The notes below the pieces were generated by a model that worked only from the letters and a program-made list of their open reading frames with translations, did not search any database and was not told where the DNA came from. A stretch of 64,000 nucleotides of DNA from Punica granatum (taxonomy: Eukaryota; Streptophyta; Magnoliopsida; Myrtales; Lythraceae), in assembly GCF_007655135.1 (NCBI RefSeq), contig NC_045130.1, positions 3,038,001 to 3,102,000 on the forward strand. Direction: 5' to 3'. The translations under genes and the position numbers were made by a program. Below are positions 22,465 to 34,186 of this stretch, piece after piece. Numbering within the stretch: position 1 is the first letter of the stretch; every line of letters begins with the position of its first letter.

Positions 22465-23690
22465 TTTATTTTTTTTTCTTGTGCATGCAACTCGTGGGAA
22501 CTGCTATATATATAAGCAAAATACATTATATATAAGATAGTGATTACAGGTCCCTCCTTGGGTCCTGGTGGCCTGGTGGCGAGTGGTGATTTTTTCCCAC
22601 TCCTATCTCTCTCTTTTTTTTCACTTTTAAATTGTCATTTTTTTAATTTCTCCCTTTCTTTTTCATAATTTCAAATCCAATCCGAATAAGATATCACATT
22701 GCCCGTTCGACTTTTTATGACAAATGATCCGATCATTAAAGTTGGATCACTTATTTCTACAAAAAAAAAATGTGTTTAACTTTTAAAATTTCCAAATTTT
22801 TAAAATATTTCCCCCTTTTCCATTTTCCAAATCCAATCCGAATACGAAATCAGATAATATGATCAAATCGTCATGTCAAATGATCCGATCGTTACAGTAA
22901 GACCACTTATTTCCAAAAAAAATATTTCTTTCTAATTTTTATTTTGAAAAATTAGAAGAAATTTCATATTAAAAATACTATATAAAGACGCAATATTTTT
23001 TTTCAAATTTTAAATTTTGAGTGGAGAACATTTTCCCTCTCTTAGTATATTATTACATTGAAAAGAAAGATATGGCCGAACTCCTAAATGAAGTTCAACT
23101 GATTCCCGGGCCCATACCCAACACATGCATTTGTAAGTATTGCCTCGTTATGATTCGTTGGAAATTAGGTTTCTTCTATGACAAGAACTCATATAGAGTA
23201 CGTACTACAACTGCTCAACGGGGTCAGGTATCGCATCGCCCTCGACTCCATATCAAGAGGACTTCCATTGGATTCTCATAAATTTTCGTGTTGGTATTCT
23301 TTTTTCTTTTCCTATCTTCTACTAGACCCATTAATCTTCTTTATTAAAAAAAATTGATATTTCATAAAGGATCATCACTATCCATGCTAATAAGTTGATT
23401 CATTCGTTTGTTACAATTCAATTGATAGTCCCTTGCAGCACATGCGAAGGATAAAATAATGAAAAAATTTCTTCATAAGGACAGGACACCAATCACACCA
23501 CAGTGATCACGTTGAATTTAGTCAATGCTAATATTGGACAAGGAATCTATAAATTAATACACGTAACGTTAATTAATATATGAATTCAAGTTCTAGGAGA
23601 TAGTAGATCTGGAGAAATGTACCCCGTGAAACATGGATGAAATATATGTGTTATGTTATGTGTCCTGCTGAAGCAGCCATGAACACTCAA
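22465..23690. repeat. Shared block A, unit 3 copy
   Basis: This matches 6390-7070 and 13785-14770, here split by extra AT-rich DNA between about 22530 and 23040. The open stretch 23021-23281 contains a peptide (NTCICKYC, WKLGFFYDKNS) related to the one in unit 2 but is not supported as a gene. Confidence 0.6.
22661..22920. repeat. Two direct copies of a ~100-bp repeat
   Basis: The segment from about 22661 to 22760 recurs at about 22815-22920. Shared words include CAAATCCAATCCGAATA, CAAATGATCCGATC and CACTTATTTC. The copies are separated by about 55 bp of T- and A-rich DNA. Confidence 0.65.
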
Positions 23691-23699
23691 AATTCGCAC

Positions 23700-25090
23700 A
23701 TTTCGAATATACGGGGCGGGCTGCATATGCGCATTTCCGATGCTTCTTTCTTCCTAAATTTTTTCTTGAAATGTAATCATAGGGAATTATAGAAATTTGA
23801 GAAAAAAATATAGATTTTTTTTTTGAGTAGGACGATCCTTCGCCTGCATATAAATTATGTTAATTAGTTGAATGGCAAGTTTCACGTTTTGGATGGGATT
23901 GATGATATAAACAAAGAGGATGTCGAAGTAATTCACGCGAATAATTTAATTTTATATTACATAAAGTTATACAAGTATATTAAGTACGTTAATTACTTAT
24001 AAACGTGCCATTCGGTATCTAGATTTTACCAATTATATAGACATACTAATTTTCCGATCAAGTGTTATTTCTGTATATATAGTCTAAGAAAACTTCTATC
24101 CTCTGTTGTTTTTTCCCGTTCTTGCTCACTCGTAGTCCTGCAGAGTTCCAGTCTTATAGAGGACTTTCATTCAATTATCATCCTCATTGACAATAATATA
24201 ATGACTTTTTTGTGTCATATTTTCTATACGGGAAATTATTTTTGCCTTAATACCGACGACTGGACGGCATATTCTTCGTGAGCCGGGATAAAGAAATTAG
24301 CCTATTTCAAGTTGGATTTTTTTTTCCCCTTTCTAAGAAGCACGATGAAATCTGAAAATGCTCTAATCACGTGTAGCAATGAAACCTGAAATCATTAGTA
24401 CCTCAAAAGCACACTTAGCCCAATGGCTGAAACCCGAAACAAACCCGAACCGATCAATGAACCATGTCGGCGAAAGTAGCGCTCTCGGGCCAATGCATTC
24501 GGTTTGCTGGGATACATGGGACTGCTTCGTCACGAGCCCCGTGAGATGACGCCCAACCCCAATGAGGAAACCAGAAGGCCCAATAATTGATTGCGACTGA
24601 TGATTGTTGTTACATGCTGGCCCATGGGCTCTATATGGTTCAATGGAGACAAAACCAAACATGGATTATAACAGACACTTCATCATAATAGTCGATCAAA
24701 CTCTTTTTTTTATTTTTTGGTTGACCACTCGATCAAATTCGTTTTGGTGATTTGGATCATAGGCATTCGGCAAAAAAAAAAAGAAAATTGGATCATAGGC
24801 GTCGGAGCAAATATATATATATATATATAGAGAGAAAAATAATTGAATCGTAGGTGATTTCCATGCATGTCTTCTATTTTTAGATGGAACATAAGCCCGT
24901 ACATTTAGTGGCCGTTGGTCCAATAAGTTCGAGTAAGATCCCGTGATAATCTCTAAGAAAATTAGATATTTAAAATTTGAATCGATTAACATATGAATAT
25001 AACTCCATGAGATTGACTCAGGTTCTGGCAGAAACATAAGTTCATGATTGTATTTACTAACGAAATGGTGTATATACACGCGATGGATGA
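23700..25090. repeat. Unit 3 shared blocks B, C and D, diverged
   Basis: 24350-24610 matches block C of units 1 and 2, and 24840-24960 matches block D (ACATAAGCCC and AAGATCCCGTGATAAT words). Block B is weakly recognisable at 23950-24190. A short (AT)n tract lies near 24810-24828. Open frames in this area are not supported as genes. Confidence 0.5.
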
Positions 25091-25131
25091 AATGTAGAAA
25101 CTGGGATCGTGCTACGCGTCTCTGGCGCTTT

Positions 25132-26079
25132 TTACACAAGGGTGGTGCACTGAGAGGTAGCCGGATCAAATAGGGCAGGGAGTAGATACTTCCGGCCGTT
25201 CACACCAACAGCATTATAGCTCGCGCCAGTGGTTGGATCCTTCAGCAGCTCCCCAGCGTAGCCCGGGTATGCCCCCTTACCATAGGACCCGGCACAGGCT
25301 GAGGCTGCCTCGAGCGGCAGCGCCCCGGCCTCACCAACAAAGTACCCGCCCCCAAATGGGTTGGTCACAGCTCCGGCGAGGAGGCTTGCCACGTTGATCA
25401 CCATTCCATCGGCCCCTACATTGCCATTCGGGGCCCCAAGCGGCTCCACCTGGGGACCGTATATGGGCTGGTGGAAAGGCCATGCGCACTGGCCGGGGCA
25501 CTGCGTCGCTGAATTCCCTACCCAAACGAACGCCGCTGAGTCTCCGCCGTGGAAACCACAGCTACCCATACAGAAGTCCTCTACCGCCACGTCATCTGAC
25601 GTCATCACGAGGGCCAGTCCGTGGGGCCCGGAGTTGACCTTCTGGGCCAACTTGGCCACCTGGGCCCGGGTCAGGAGCCTCCCCATCGAGCAGCCCTCGT
25701 CCATCAACTGCTTCCCGAGAGTCACACGTGCCTCTCTTTTCGCGGCTTCCCTGAGGTAGGCTTGGACCATGCCCCACCATTTAGCAACGGACGGGACATT
25801 ACTAGAAGGCACGTTATCAGTCCCCGATTTTTGCGCGTTCAATGAGACGAGAAAATCAGAGATGATCGATTTCTGGGCCGGGGTGAATTTCCCGTACCAG
25901 AGGATGGAGACGGCGAGGTCGCCTTCGAGGAGAACACCATGGTGGTACTTGAGCGACACTTTGGGCGGTTCGTACAGCGACATTAACTTCCGGGAATGGG
26001 CTAATGAGCTCAACTGGATTATCATCAGAAAAAGGAGAAGCAGTGACAGTTTCTGGACAGAAATTGTTCCTAATGACAT
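25132..26079 (-). CDS. EXL: EXORDIUM/PHI-1-like secreted protein (intronless, 315 aa)
   Basis: This is a member of the phosphate-induced-1/EXORDIUM family (PF04674 type). These are secreted cell-wall/apoplast proteins linked in Arabidopsis to brassinosteroid- and carbon-dependent growth; their biochemical activity is unknown. Residues 1-29 form a signal peptide with a Leu-rich core. Family landmarks in order are KYHHG (44-48), ILWYGKF (59-65), FCMGSCG (169-175), [18 protein letters not shown] (193-210), DGMVIN (224-229), VTNPF (238-242), [10 protein letters not shown] (267-276) and [10 protein letters not shown] (294-303). Length is typical. A TATA box at 26146-26156 supports this start. It is the only intact EXORDIUM-like gene within the tandem array and the parent-like copy of the relics at 10443 and 16286. 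Its sequence is the most diverged of the four in the window. Confidence 0.93.
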   Translation of the reverse strand: MSLGTISVQKLSLLLLFLMIIQLSSLAHSRKLMSLYEPPKVSLKYHHGVLLEGDLAVSILWYGKFTPAQKSIISDFLVSLNAQKSGTDNVPSSNVPSVAKWWGMVQAYLREAAKREARVTLGKQLMDEGCSMGRLLTRAQVAKLAQKVNSGPHGLALVMTSDDVAVEDFCMGSCGFHGGDSAAFVWVGNSATQCPGQCAWPFHQPIYGPQVEPLGAPNGNVGADGMVINVASLLAGAVTNPFGGGYFVGEAGALPLEAASACAGSYGKGAYPGYAGELLKDPTTGASYNAVGVNGRKYLLPALFDPATSQCTTLV

Positions 26080-26145
26080 CGTTTGAAGGTAATCGTTTAG
26101 AGGTGATTAGATTGATTGTGTGTGTTGGAGAGTAAGGAGGATATG

Positions 26146-26156
26146 TTATATATATA
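26146..26156 (-). promoter_or_regulatory. TATA box of the EXORDIUM-like gene at 25132
   Basis: TATATATATAA on the minus strand, about 68 bases upstream of the ATG, a spacing that allows a 5' UTR of roughly 35 bases. Confidence 0.55.
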
Positions 26157-26164
26157 CGAAAGGG

Positions 26165-27780
26165 AAAGTGAATGCATTACTAGTGAAGGTAGCAGGTGGG
26201 AGCTTCTTAGGAAGTTCCTCCTAGGTTTAGATTATTATAGATCTAATCAAAAGGATTAATTATACCAAAGAAAAATCTTCACGAGAACTTAGGATTAGTG
26301 GATAAGAAGAAAATGTGTGCCGCCCTTGGAGGATCGCTTCCATTCTAATCAATCACGTTACATTAGAGCCAAGAATTCCAACTACGTACTTTCGACATAG
26401 CTTAATTTGAGGTGATGAATTAGTCATCCCGTGACACTTTTTTATTAAAGATTGTGTTACGCTTTGAAACTTATCCATGCGAAAAAGTAAAAGCGAATAC
26501 ATATGATGTTTTATAAGCGAATATTGAGACTGTCTCCCTTAAGTGATAAACACAAAACTCGAAAGCCAAGTGGGATTTTATTGGTACATAAGTCTTGATG
26601 TAAATCTCTTTTGTAGTAATTTTTTTTTATTAAATCGTGGAATATTTTCAATTCATTAAGTAAAATGAACCTTATTAGTTATATTTATACACTCTTCGAT
26701 TCTTTTATAATATTATTTTTCCGGTATGCACGACTTGATATTGTTTTGTAGCATTCTTTTTTTTTTTGGTGAGCTCTTTGGTATCTAAAAATTTAATGGG
26801 TCTTGATCAATTCAGTTCAAGTTAAGATGTTTATGGTAAAAAAATTCCAATGTGAATTTTCTCTATTTATAATATTAGAATCCGTAATTTTATTTTAAAA
26901 AATAAATACCGAATTACTCGAATGTTGAAACCAACCCATGTTGGTTGTAGCATTCTTTACTTGAATGCTACAACCCACGTTGATTGTAGCACTCCTAGGC
27001 TTGGTTTGGAAGTGTTGTTGCTAATGTAGGAGTACTAAAACAAAATTGATGAAAAATAAGTGTTGATTTCAGAATAAATTAAAGTGTTTGGAAAAAAAAA
27101 CTGTTGAAAATACGAAAGATAATTATTAATACTCGAAACATAATAAGTAGAAGCAAATTTCATAACTACCTATTAACCTACTTGAAAAAATCACATTTGC
27201 AACGGCAATTTTGACACAAATCATAGTTTCAAAATCTCTAATCAAATACCAAATATGCTTAAAATTATAAGGAAAAGTGATTATACAACCTCTCATAACA
27301 CTCTCAAACGAACTTTTAATTTACATGGAGAGAGTGACAAGATATATACCATTTTTAATTTAAGTAATCAAAAGATTAAGTAAAGCAATTCTAGGAGATT
27401 ATTACCCCTTATCCCAAATATCGGCCCATCAATTTAATTAAAGTAGATTGCTTTGCTGGTTATAGCATCGATTCTCGGCCCGCATAAGTAAATAACTCAA
27501 TTAAATTGCATGGGCGGGGGTAGGAGCGCACGTGTTAGAGGGGAGTTTCCTTGGCAGTTCTTTGCACTAGAAATTTTTTCGCTTCCTTTCATGCAGTTAT
27601 ATATACATTCACACATAACACTCTAAACAAGAAGCCTATCGTCATAAATCCGTCAGATTAATTCCTTAATTATCTTTTCTCATGCCTTAGCCAAGCACTA
27701 ATCGAGGCGAACGGGGTGTTTCTAAAATTCAAAATGTTTGTCACTGACAAGATATTATATATCGTTTCGCCAGCAAATGC
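26165..27780. other. Upstream region of the EXORDIUM-like gene with SINE-like and MITE-like pieces
   Basis: There is no gene. 26780-26950 looks like a minus-strand SINE fragment (AACCAACATGGGTTGGTTTC at its head). 26995-27316 begins GGCTTGGTTTGGAAGTG and ends CACTCTCAAACGAAC, resembling the GTTTGG-ended MITE class seen elsewhere in the window. The rest is AT-rich. Confidence 0.45.
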
Positions 27781-27839
27781 TTGGCTGTTCTGTGAAGTAA
27801 GTTAATCCAGTGATAAGGTACACGAGGGAGGGAGTAATT

Positions 27840-27960
27840 ACTAATTAAACAAAAGAAAATTCGGGAATCCGATGATGTTAATTTATGGAGTTCGAGATGG
27901 AATCCGTATGGCATCCCCGTCCGAGGGGTCAGGAGGGTGGGTGAACGTTCGTGCTCTGTA
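27840..27960. repeat. EXORDIUM-upstream block shared with units 1 and 2
   Basis: TATGGAGTTCGAGATGGAAT and ATGGCATCCCCGTCCGAGGG here match the segments at 10600-10690 and 16420-16520. Because it lies about 1.8 kb upstream of the intact gene but directly beside the relics in units 1 and 2, it marks the far edge of the deletion that removed EXORDIUM coding DNA from those units. Confidence 0.7.
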
Positions 27961-27969
27961 CTGCATTGG

Positions 27970-30090
27970 GGCTTTTTATGCTTCAAGCAGAGTACAGACT
28001 TCAGTTCGGTTCAGTGAATTTGGCCTCTTCTCATTGTCGGATTGGATCCCAAAGCCATTGGCTTAATTGCCAGTCCGTCATGGGATGCAGTAAAGCGCCA
28101 TGCTTCTCTCCATCGTTTTCCTTCTTTTTGGTTCATAATGTATCCCTTCTCTTACTATTTCTTTTCCAAAGATTAATTTGATCAGTAAATGAGGTAGGCC
28201 CCCAGTGGACTAATTAAAGGTACATACATACAAATATAATGTGTTCCCACCAAGCTTGAACTCTCCTCGGAGTCGTCGGGCCGCGAGATTATTCCCGTGA
28301 ATCCCCTAAACGGAACGTATGATCAATCTACTCTTGACTTAAATAAATAATGCGTTTTTCTCTGTCGATCCAGTATATATCATTCGTAGACGCGAGAAGA
28401 AAAGAAGTACGACCCATTGAAATCAAGATATACGACTGTTAAGTGCGGAAGTTGCATTCCTCTACCTGCTAATTGTTCGATACCTCTTTTTTTGTTTTTT
28501 TGGTGAAAATTCCGATAGCTCTCCACTGATATGTATGAACAGTGTAAAAGAAGTAAAAGAGTAGAAAAATTTTCATTATGAGTCGTAACTTTGTTGGCAA
28601 GTTATCATGTACGGAGCCTTAATTCACCAGCTCTAACACAGCTGGTTGGCTCTTAATTCGCTTTATCTCCCACCTCTCGATGTTAGCATATAAATCGAGA
28701 AGTCGGGGCATCCCAAGAAGAGATTTTTTGCTTCTCCTAATTTTTCTCGTGCATTCATTATCTTTTTTTTTTTTTGGCTGAACTGCATTCATTAATTACA
28801 TGAGTACGTTAATATATATTTGATTTTTTATGATAATTAATTAAGATAAAGGATTGAGTTAGTCTACCGGGAAAAAAAAAAGATTTTGTTTATAAGTGAA
28901 AAAAAAGGGGGATTTGGTTATGATTCGGATGGTGCCGCTCTAGTTCGTCTGCGTGATTATTCACGCAAGAGAAAAAAATAATTGTTGCATTAAAATGATT
29001 GTATTATACACATCAAACGAAAAATCAACATAAAATAATTATTATATGTGTCGATACCCAAATACTATCTATGATCACTTCATTTGGTCGTTAATTATAA
29101 TAATGTCTTGATTCAACCCCATATTATTTTTCCAAAAGAAAAAAAAAATTATCATAGAAGTTTATAATTAGTTAATTAGTTTATTATTAAGTTTTTGGTA
29201 ACTAGTTGGAAAAAACACCTTCATTAAGATCCTAACTCAATTCATCTTCTCAACCTCATCTATGCAGTTGGCATCCTGCTACTTACATCTTATATATAAT
29301 GAATATATCACGTTATAATGTCACAAACTAATAAAATTTTTCAATTTTTCCTAGTATTACCCAAAAAAAATCTTTATGACAAAATGGTGTTTTTTTATAT
29401 GTTTGAATCGTTTAATGATACGATATCATATAATATACTCGTTACATACAATACTTTCTCGTGATGGTTAGATATTAAAATATTATTTATTATATATACT
29501 ACGAGTCAACAGTCAACTGGTGATGCAATTTCTTAGATTAGGAGAATCTATCAAAATATCTTTTTATTTTATAATTGTAATTTATGAAAAATGCACTAAT
29601 AAAGAAGATGATGAAAAGTAAACATGTCATGCAGAGCAGACAACTACAGCTATCAAAGCTATCAATATTGCAGACAAAAAGAATCACACACGGCTGTTTC
29701 CACTCTCAAGTCATTACTCAAAAGGACACAAAATAAAACCATCTTACCAATTAATAAACTTGTCATAAAATTCAACTAAAAGAAATTATTTTTTAAATAA
29801 TTCATCACCTGCCTCCTAACACAAAATCTATTCGTCTGATCCTCTGCTTGTCTGTTAGTTCGAAGCACCGCAGCGCATCCACTTGTTGTGAAAAAGCCAC
29901 ACTTTTTTTTTTATTTTTCTCTTTTAATTTGGTCAGTGACGCATTTAAATATCCAAGGAAATACAAACAAATACAAAACAAAATTGACAAGATTATCGTT
30001 CCTTATTGGAGTGCTTAAAATTGTTCAGATAGCGTTGGGTTAATATTATCCGGTCGAGAAGACATGCAATTTCATTTTAGAATGGGAATC
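27970..30090. other. Intergenic, no supported gene
   Basis: This is AT-rich DNA with T and A runs (for example 28765-28780). Short open frames lack any recognisable domain. No RNA gene or element could be identified. Confidence 0.45.
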
Positions 30091-30111
30091 AGAATATGAT
30101 TTTTGTTTCTT

Positions 30112-30428
30112 TTTTTTTTCGCTGAATTAAAAGCTAGGTCGAATTATTAGCCCGCTGTAACTGTTTCAATTAAATGAATCTAACCGCTACGGAATGTTCA
30201 TTTCACCATAGCTCGCTGAGACTTTAGTCCAACTTGATCACCGTAACCCCACCAACACACTAGTAAATTAAGTCCAAGGGCCACTGGATCAAGCATTATA
30301 GGCCAACCACCGCCATCCCATAATACACTCACGTAGTAGCGAGCTCTACGTCCTCAATAAGATTCGAACTCGTGATGTTCAAGTGAAGCGCTTGATGCTT
30401 AACCACTAGACCACCGTGTTGGTGGTTG
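30112..30428 (-). mobile_element. tRNA-derived SINE with 15-bp target duplication
   Basis: On the minus strand the head carries CGGTGGTCTAGTGGTTAAGC (A box) and GAGTTCGAATC (B box, 30380-30370), spaced as in an internal RNA polymerase III promoter. The element ends in a T run on the + strand (its poly-A tail) at about 30110-30119. Flanking repeats TGATTTTTGTTTCTT (30097-30111) and TGATTTTTATTTCTT (30429-30443) differ at one base. The size is within the plant SINE range. Confidence 0.85.
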
Positions 30429-30469
30429 TGATTTTTATTTCTTGAATTGCCGTTTAAATCATTGTTATC

Positions 30470-32266
30470 AGAACCGGACCGGATCGGCTGGTTCGATCGG
30501 TCGGACCGGAAACCGGACCTATGACCAGTCTGGTTCTCTTAAAAACCGAAAATGCACAAAAAAATCGAAAAACCTAAAAAACCGGCCGATTTTTTAATAA
30601 ACCCATAGAACCCATTCGAACCGGCCGGTTGGATGGCTTCCGGATTTTTAAAGGAGACCCGATCCGAATCTCTTGACCCGAATCGAAAATCAAGGATTTG
30701 GAAATTGGAAACCCTAGTTCAGACTTCAGAGTCGACTTCAGCAGCTTCATCCTTCAGTGATCAGTCTTCACCTTCGACTTCCAGGTTCTAGCACTCAGTC
30801 AATCTTCATCTTCGAGCTCCTCTTCATCGGATTCCTCTTCATCTTCGACCTCAATTACTGACTCAGTCACCGGATTCCTCTCCATCTTCGAGCTCAATCA
30901 CCGGATTCATCTTCATCTTCTCTCTTCTCTGTTCAGTTCAGTCAGCTCTTCTCCTTCGAGCTCGAGCACAGTTGATTCCTCTTCTCCTTCAAGAGGCGGA
31001 GTCCAGACTAGTTGCCTCGATCTCTCAATTCTCTCCCGTTGTTCTTCAATCAACTGGTAAGTGGTAACCATCCTCCCCTCTTCCGTTGAAGATTGAAAGA
31101 GTGCCTTTACATTTCTATCTTTTGGGTAAAAAGTAGATGACTTGGAGCATTAATTGATTGTGAGGACATGGAATGTCTTGTTTTACCTCTGCATACGATA
31201 TTAACCGAAAGCCAAAACAACTAAGAAAAAAAGCTGCCCCTTCTTATTTGCAAAGGGCTTTGGAGCTTCTCGAAAGATCAAGTAAGTTCAGATTGGTGAC
31301 AGTCATACTATGATTTCTCCATTGGTTTTTGAACCACTTCTTAATTTACATCCTTTACAGTTTTCCTCAAAAAACAGTTTTGAATCCTTCTGTTTTCCTC
31401 AGCATTCTAGTTGATTTTCCCGTTAATCTGGGACAGGCATATATGTTGCTCATTTTCCGGTTTACTCGGTAATCAGGGACGGGCATTCTTATAGGCTTCC
31501 CTCTGTTGTCCCACTTTAACGACTCCTCATTTTCTTCGACATATTATAAACTTCATGTCATCATTGGCATTTGCTGAATGACGACTTACAACGATGCTAC
31601 AAATCCAATAGATGGCTTTGGAGTGTGTATACTCTAAAGATGGAAAATCTACCATAGTTCTAGGAGATGATGCGCGACTTTTATTTCTGAGAACCTCATA
31701 CAGTGAATTGTTCATGAAGTTTCACTTACTTCTTCTATTCAACCAGTGATAGGAAAAACATAATTATGCTTTTCTGTTTCCAGCTTTTCTAAGAATCGGA
31801 AAATGAGCAACGGGAAAATGTCTAAGAATCCATTGTTTGAAGCTCATGAAGCACCAAATGATGCTGCAGCGGAAGACAATATTTGTAGAAATTATGGTGG
31901 AGATTAGAGTGCATGGAATTGCTGATGATATTAACTGATTAGTTAGTCCTTGTTAGATTTGAGAAGCAATAATGATTTATCTCGTGATGTTGAACTGTGA
32001 TTTACGTGTGGGTGTGTGAATGAATTGTGAAGGCTAGAAACTTATGTGCTGAGATTGCTGTGGTATTATATTTGTCAACAAAATTTTGCAGCTTTCATGA
32101 ACCTTCATCATTTTTGGTATTTTATATTATTTTCTTAAAATAATAAATATTTATTTATTTTATAATTAAACAAGCGGTTCGACCCATCGAACCCCCGGTT
32201 GAACCCATAAACCCATGAACCTATGCCTCGACCGATTCGATGTCCGGTCCGGTTCTGATAACACTG
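30470..32266. mobile_element. Non-autonomous hAT transposon, 1,797 bp, with 8-bp target duplication
   Basis: The left end is CATTGTTATCAGAACCGGAC and the right end, read inward, is CAGTGTTATCAGAACCGGAC: terminal inverted repeats with one mismatch in the first 20 bases. GTTTAAAT stands on both sides (30462-30469 and 32267-32274), an exact 8-bp duplication as expected for hAT. GGTTCG/CGGTCGG-type words crowd both subterminal regions. Inside are a CT-rich leader-like region (30700-31060), a likely 3' splice site (polypyrimidine then CAG ending 31783) and a 34-codon open frame (31803-31907). No transposase remains, so movement would need a transposase from elsewhere. Confidence 0.92.
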
Positions 32267-32274
32267 GTTTAAAT

Positions 32275-33775
32275 AGCATTAAACCGATGGTGCCTGTAGT
32301 TCGGTTAATTCCTTTTGTATGCTCATTTCATTCGTGAAATCTCACTGTCATGCACCCCCAATATCAATTTGGTAATACGTATGTTGATCATGACACAAGA
32401 CGAAATCTAATTCCAAAAGCGATTACTTCGACCACCCTTTCATTGAAAACTTCTCAAATTCGGAATCTGGATTTTTGTTCGAACCACGAAACGTGGATTC
32501 GACATACTTGTTTCATGCCAGCTTTACTCGGAGACCAACTCCATGGGACATGCTGGAGCTTCCGTTCTGCCAACGGGAATTAAGCCCATTGTCACCGGAA
32601 ACCATCCCCGCATTAAACAAAACTAGTATTCTTCAGAACGATATATGATTAATTAATAGACAGCATACGTATGGCTCGTGACAAGCCTGGGATAAGGATA
32701 AAGATTCGTTATATGTAATTCTAAAATTATGCTCGGGACCAAGCTCGTGAAAGCCTACGTTGCTTGCGTAATTAGTAGGAATTAGGCATGATTAATTAGA
32801 GCTAGGGGCTGAATTAATCTGACCTAGTTATAGCTTCGTGGCTGCTTCCTTAGCCATGAATACGGAGGAATTTCTTTTCGTTGGCCACTTGCGAAAGTCA
32901 AGTCACAATAAGTCTCTTTGTCAAACATTTGAAAATGATCTCCGTTTTTTTTAGTAAGCTTATGATGTTTGATGAGTTTCTAAGCATGTCACGGGCGAGC
33001 CGGCAAGGCGGTGACAAATGATCGGGTATCGAATAATAAAATCGAAATTGCATTCATTATATAGAAAAATGGCTAATCATGTTCATCAACTTGTTTCTAG
33101 GAGAAAATGATCATATGCATCAAATTGATCTCGTCACGTTTCATTTTTCAGTTATATCGTCTTTCGAGTATGGCGACCATTCATCGGGATCATGAATAAT
33201 AATGGATCCCTGGCGTTGGACGATACACTACGGGCCGACCAATTACGATGCCAGAATGTTGCCCAGAAGAAATTGATCGTGTCGTGGGAGGTAGTTGGAA
33301 AATTTGAACAGCTCCTTTAAGTCTTTAATAAAACAAAGGAAAAGGTTGGCATTTGGGACCGGATTGGACCTCAGCAGTAGAAAAGAAAAGCCAGGATTTG
33401 TCTTTGCCTAAAGGATTGCAACGAAATCTTGGGTGCCTGCCAAAAATGGGCAATAAATGAGAGGTTGCAATTTGCTACTTTTAACCATAATTACGAACTC
33501 GAAAACCCACCATCAAGATCCCGGCACCTATGTAGTATTCGACCCGTGAGTAACACTCACAAAAACGTCACAAAATTGGATCACAGTATATTGACTAATT
33601 CACTCTTTTTCTTTTTTTCGACGTGACTCATGATATCTGAAAGTTCAATTAGAATCCGACTAAATAATGAACTAAAGGGACGATTATGCCCTGGCCCGAC
33701 TTGGCCACAAGTCCATTTTAAGTCGAAATCAGCACAATTCGACTCGATCGAAATATAAGAATTCATAATATTGGA
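32275..33775. other. Intergenic, no supported gene
   Basis: This is mixed-composition DNA with no convincing coding frame, RNA gene or repeat that I can identify. Confidence 0.45.
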
Positions 33776-34186
33776 TTGATCGGCATCATTAACATAGCAC
33801 GCGTATGGAGGAGACTTTACCAGGGTAACAGCTTCGATCCAGCTGGGCAGGGGCTGGAAATGCTAAAGTACGCTGTGGCGCTGTGCATTAAAGAGTCGCC
33901 GTCGTCCGAGTGCTGTCCCGATCACGGGGTTCTCGCCGTGAGCGCGTGGGGCTCACGTGCTGTTATTACAACCTCGGATCCCACTGCCCACTCGCTGACT
34001 GCCAGCTGTGGTCAGGTCTGTCCCCATTGCCATTCCCAGGTCCCAATGAAAAGACATAAATACAATGCATCGGCTAAGCTTTGCCGAGTTCCAGCCTGGA
34101 TTCTCCGCTCCAACGTCTCTCTGCCGTGTGTATTGTCCTCGATGCCCTTCTCAGGTCCGACGGCTTGTGGGGAAACCCAGGGCTAG
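33776..34186 (+). other. GC-richer open stretch of unknown nature (136 codons)
   Basis: This open frame lies in an island of higher GC content (33840-34180) in AT-rich surroundings. The hypothetical product has several Cys residues but no domain, signal peptide or repeat that I recognise, and I see no TATA box or splice context. It may be a gene fragment, a non-coding transcript region or chance. It is not called as a gene. Confidence 0.2.

Larger units (their letters stand above)
16521..27960. repeat. Tandem unit 3 of the UGT/EXORDIUM array
   Basis: This is the longest unit: UGT copy 3, an AT-rich expanded spacer (19.0-22.4 kb), block A (22465-23690), diverged block B, block C (24350-24610), block D (24840-24960), an intact EXORDIUM-like gene (25132-26079) and the upstream block at 27840-27960, which matches 10600-10690 and 16420-16520. 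Confidence 0.7.

Noticed and set aside
23021..23281. Possible small Cys-rich peptide gene in unit 3
   Set aside because: No signal peptide, promoter or stop-preserving pattern across the three units; the unit 1 copy is frameshifted and similarity extends beyond the frame.
30340..30428. Possible tRNA gene with A and B boxes on the minus strand
   Set aside because: The region continues into a long non-tRNA body with a poly-A tail and target duplication, so it is a SINE. The lookalike at 47268-47460 was treated as SINE-like for its non-tRNA body.
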